The notes beneath the pieces are model-generated. The model did not search any database. It was not told the DNA's origin and saw nothing but the letters and a program-made list of their open reading frames with translations. This document shows positions 61,568 to 64,000 of a stretch of 64,000 bases of DNA, piece after piece. Made by a program: the position numbers and the translations under genes. The DNA is from Burkholderia sp. USMB20. GTDB taxonomy: Bacteria; Pseudomonadota; Gammaproteobacteria; Burkholderiales; Burkholderiaceae. Location: contig NZ_JTAN02000005.1 of assembly GCF_000949135.2 (NCBI RefSeq), positions 1 through 64,000 on the forward strand. Direction: 5' to 3'. Position 1 is the stretch's first letter. Every line of letters starts with the position of its first letter.

Positions 61568-62989
61568 TCAGCCGTGCAGGCCGAGCGCGGTCATCAGCCG
61601 GTACAGCGTCGCGCGCGAGATGCCGAGTTCCGCCGCGACGTCGGCATGCTGATGCCGATGCCGCAACAGCGTTTCCTCGATCGTGCGCCGCTCGGCCTGC
61701 CGGCGCGATTCCGCGAGCGTCGGCGGCCGATGCGACGTGTACTGGTTCAGTTGGAGATCGACGGCCGAGATCAGCGGGCCGTTCGTCATCACGACCGCGA
61801 AACGAATCCGGTTGATCAGTTCGCGCACGTTGCCGGGCCACGCATAGTTGTGGATCGCCTCGATCGCGCACGGCATGAAGCCGCGAATCCGGTGCGAACT
61901 TTCGCCGCGATAGCGCCGCAGCACATGATCGGCGAGCAGCATGATGTCGCGGCCGCGCGCGCGCAGCGGCGGCTCGTCGATGCGCAGCACGCACAGTCGG
62001 TAGTACAGGTCCGGGCGGAACCGCCCCGCCTGCATCGCGGACTCGAGATCGACGTGAGTCGCGGACACGATCCGCACGTCGACCGGAATCGACGCGCGCC
62101 CGCCGAGCCGCTCGATCTTGCCCTCCTGCAGGAACCGCAGCAGGCTCGCCTGGCTCTCGAACGGCATGTCGCCGATTTCGTCGAGAAACAGCGTGCCGCC
62201 GTGCGCGGCCTCGATGCGGCCGATATTGCGCTGATGCGCGCCGGTAAACGCGCCCCGCTCATGACCGAACAGTTCGGCCTGCAGCAGCGTCGACGGAATC
62301 GCCGCGCAATTCACGGCGACGAACGGCGCATCGGCGCGCGACGAATGCTGGTGGATCGCCGATGCGGTCAACTCCTTGCCGGTGCCGGATTCGCCGGCGA
62401 TGAACACGGTGGCTTCGGTGTTCGCGACCTTGCGGATCGTCGCGAACAGGCGGCGCATCGCGGCGCACGCGCCGATCATCACACCGCCGGGCGGCGCGGC
62501 ATCGTCGGCCGGATCGCTTTCCGCCAGTTTCAGCATCCCGTATGCATGGCCGACGAGATAACCGATCGTCGTGTAGGCCGTCACATTGCGCACGTAGTCG
62601 AAGCAGCACTGGCGAATCAGGCGCGCGATGGTGGCATCGCGCAGCCGCTCGCCGTCGGCGAGCGCGACCCAGCCGATCCGCGGATCACGCAGCAGCGTCT
62701 CGAACGACGCGACGTCGGGCGACGCGAAGCCGTCGAAATCGACGATGCCCGCATGCAGGCGGTTCGCCTTCACGAGATTGAATGCGTCCGCAACGGATTT
62801 AGCGTGCCACACATCCCAGCCGCGCGACGCGAGACAGTCGACGAGCCCCGCATCGGGATGCTGCGACAGATAGACGAGCGGGCGCGACAGCACGGTTAGG
62901 TGACGCCGGGCCGCAACGAACGGCGGCGCGTATGCGGCCCGTTCGTCCTCGTGCGGGCCTGACAGGCTGATCTGGCAGCAATGGTTCAT
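61568..62989 (-). CDS. Sigma-54-dependent activator, VpsR-like
   Basis: 473 aa. N-terminal VpsR/receiver-like domain (about 30-160), AAA+ domain with Walker A GESGTGKE, the sigma-54 loop GAFTGAHQ, Walker B GGTLFLDEIGDMP and R-finger region, and a C-terminal Fis HTH (VAAELGISRATLYRLMTALG). The start MNHCCQ has GAGG upstream. Such regulators control exopolysaccharide and biofilm genes with c-di-GMP in Burkholderia and Vibrio; that role is by family. Confidence 0.87.
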   Translation of the reverse strand: MNHCCQISLSGPHEDERAAYAPPFVAARRHLTVLSRPLVYLSQHPDAGLVDCLASRGWDVWHAKSVADAFNLVKANRLHAGIVDFDGFASPDVASFETLLRDPRIGWVALADGERLRDATIARLIRQCCFDYVRNVTAYTTIGYLVGHAYGMLKLAESDPADDAAPPGGVMIGACAAMRRLFATIRKVANTEATVFIAGESGTGKELTASAIHQHSSRADAPFVAVNCAAIPSTLLQAELFGHERGAFTGAHQRNIGRIEAAHGGTLFLDEIGDMPFESQASLLRFLQEGKIERLGGRASIPVDVRIVSATHVDLESAMQAGRFRPDLYYRLCVLRIDEPPLRARGRDIMLLADHVLRRYRGESSHRIRGFMPCAIEAIHNYAWPGNVRELINRIRFAVVMTNGPLISAVDLQLNQYTSHRPPTLAESRRQAERRTIEETLLRHRHQHADVAAELGISRATLYRLMTALGLHG

Positions 62990-63101
62990 GATGGCCTCGC
63001 CGCATAGGGTTGTCTGACGGAGCGGGCGGCGCGAAGCGGTGCGCGGCGGGCCTCCCTGCCCGCACGCGGCGCTACCGGCATGTCCGCTCCGGAAAGTTTC
63101 G

Positions 63102-63686
63102 TCATCGGCAGAACACGACACGCTGCGTGTAGATCTGCGGTTCGACGACGGGCCGCGCGGCCTGGTTGAGTTCCTCGCGATACGTGCGGTAGGTCTTGCC
63201 GTTCACCGTCACTTGCGTCGCGGGCGCCGTCTCGATCGTGTTCAATCCTTTGCGCTGCCAGTCGCTGACCCGCGCCGACGCGGACAGGTTCGACTCGCCG
63301 GCGATCTTCTGCGTGATCGCACTGCTGTCGCTCCACGGCTGTGTCTGCATGTCCTCCGCGTGCTGCATCGCGCCGATTGTCTTGCCGGTCGCGGTCGGCC
63401 CGTTCTGCGCCTCGAACGACGCGCCGCGGCCGTACACCGGCGATTGCCACGACGGGGCGTGTCCGTCCTCCGGCATCATGTAGACCATCTGCGGATCGCC
63501 AACCATCATCATCGGCACGCATGCCGTGTTGTCCGCGCGGCCGAGCGTCGTCAGCGCCTGCTGGACGCTCGCGGCGTTCGCGAGAGTCTGCTCGCTCAGG
63601 ATGACAAAGACCGCGGGGTTCTGGAAAACCGACTGTGCGGCGGCTTGTGTGTCGACCAGCAGCAGCGCGACCCAAAAGATCCTCAT
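63102..63686 (-). CDS. Secreted hypothetical protein
   Basis: 194 aa. Signal peptide MRIFWVALLLVDTQAAAQ, mature part with Gln/Ala/Asn-rich stretches and Cys; no membrane anchor later. Contains VNGKTYRTYREELNQAARPV, a short conserved-looking block. It is 112 bp upstream of the VpsR-like gene on the same strand. Function unknown. Confidence 0.65.
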   Translation of the reverse strand: MRIFWVALLLVDTQAAAQSVFQNPAVFVILSEQTLANAASVQQALTTLGRADNTACVPMMMVGDPQMVYMMPEDGHAPSWQSPVYGRGASFEAQNGPTATGKTIGAMQHAEDMQTQPWSDSSAITQKIAGESNLSASARVSDWQRKGLNTIETAPATQVTVNGKTYRTYREELNQAARPVVEPQIYTQRVVFCR

Positions 63687-63841
63687 GATTGAGGCCTCCT
63701 CGTACCCTCGTCAGGCAAAAAGAGGTGTTGACCTCGGGGAGGGATCAACACCCGTCCAACTTGCACCGTGCGTCGCACAGCGGATCCCGGCGTTCCCGTG
63801 CGGCCCGGCTTGCCGGTCGCGCGGAAGCGTCGCCCGCGTGC

Positions 63842-64000
63842 TTACGACGATGTGCTCGTCGAGATGACGGTCGGAGCAGGCATCGCCGGCGCGGCCGGGG
63901 CGACCTGCTGGTCGGCCGCGGCCGGGGCTGGATCCGGCGCGGCCGGCATGTCGGCGGACGGCGCGGGCGCGGCGGCGGATTCGACCAAGCCGGTCGCCTT
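63842..64000 (-). CDS. Ala/Pro-rich protein, C-terminal end (cut by right window edge)
   Basis: Last 52 codons only, on the minus strand, reading KATGLVESAAAPAPSADMP... and ending ISTSTSS. Low complexity, probably a linker or envelope protein tail. Lies 155 bp before the secreted hypothetical gene in the same direction. Too little to name. Confidence 0.6.
   Translation of the reverse strand, partial: KATGLVESAAAPAPSADMPAAPDPAPAAADQQVAPAAPAMPAPTVISTSTSS

Overview
The window reads as Burkholderia, most likely the B. cepacia complex and probably a secondary replicon. It is GC-rich throughout and dense in LysR, AraC and LacI regulators and MFS carriers. It also has a Burkholderia-type 16-strand porin, a T6SS VgrG island and many small catabolic clusters. 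The species call is inference from gene content. No rRNA, tRNA or CRISPR array was seen.

Layout. (1) 1-6103, minus strand: a type VI secretion effector island, vgrG > tle3 lipase > tla3 adaptor (tla3 runs off the left edge), with an AT-rich promoter region. (2) 6947-16375, plus strand: hydroquinone catabolism (MFS carrier, LysR, two-subunit hydroquinone 1,2-dioxygenase, semialdehyde dehydrogenase, maleylacetate reductase, hydroxyquinol 1,2-dioxygenase, YciI-like and Rieske proteins, porin). (3) 16421-24204: GST, AraC regulators, a secreted protein, a glmS/Lrp divergent pair with two operator-like dyads, panB, and an ogt gene coupled to a stand-alone Ada N-domain. (4) 24423-28090: a small hexuronate regulon (ExuT-like carrier, LacI, uronate dehydrogenase) with matching palindromic operators. 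(5) 28253-36075: MerR and an Old-Yellow-Enzyme protein, a LysE exporter, a GapN-like aldehyde dehydrogenase, LysR and a DUF1338 (HglS-like) dioxygenase. (6) 36124-37570: an IS3-family element sitting in the 3' arm of a perfect transcription terminator. (7) 37607-40862: a stress-type module (27-aa membrane peptide, CsbD, BON, Pro-rich peptide, PAS-LuxR regulator, second CsbD) with two matching 31-bp dyads. (8) 41291-47640: ABC binding protein, FAD oxidoreductase, and a betaine-type operon (MHS carrier, dipeptidase, DUF5943, PAS-LuxR). (9) 48233-49978: a hipBA module behind four operator-like palindromes. (10) 50220-55637: aminotransferase, PNPOx-like protein, two Tat-type epoxide-hydrolase-like proteins and a cytochrome P460. 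(11) 55794-59666, minus strand: a second tle3-tla3 copy preceded only by the last codons of a vgrG. (12) 59918-64000: LuxR-type response regulator, a conserved unknown, a VpsR-like sigma-54 activator, a secreted unknown and a truncated Ala/Pro-rich protein.

The two tle3-tla3 copies lie in the same orientation at a constant offset of 56,274 bp, so they bracket the accessory genes as long direct repeats. The most interesting items are this duplication with its vgrG scar and no visible immunity gene, the PAS-LuxR dyad regulon with its tiny proteins, the four-operator hipBA module, and the IS inserted into a terminator.
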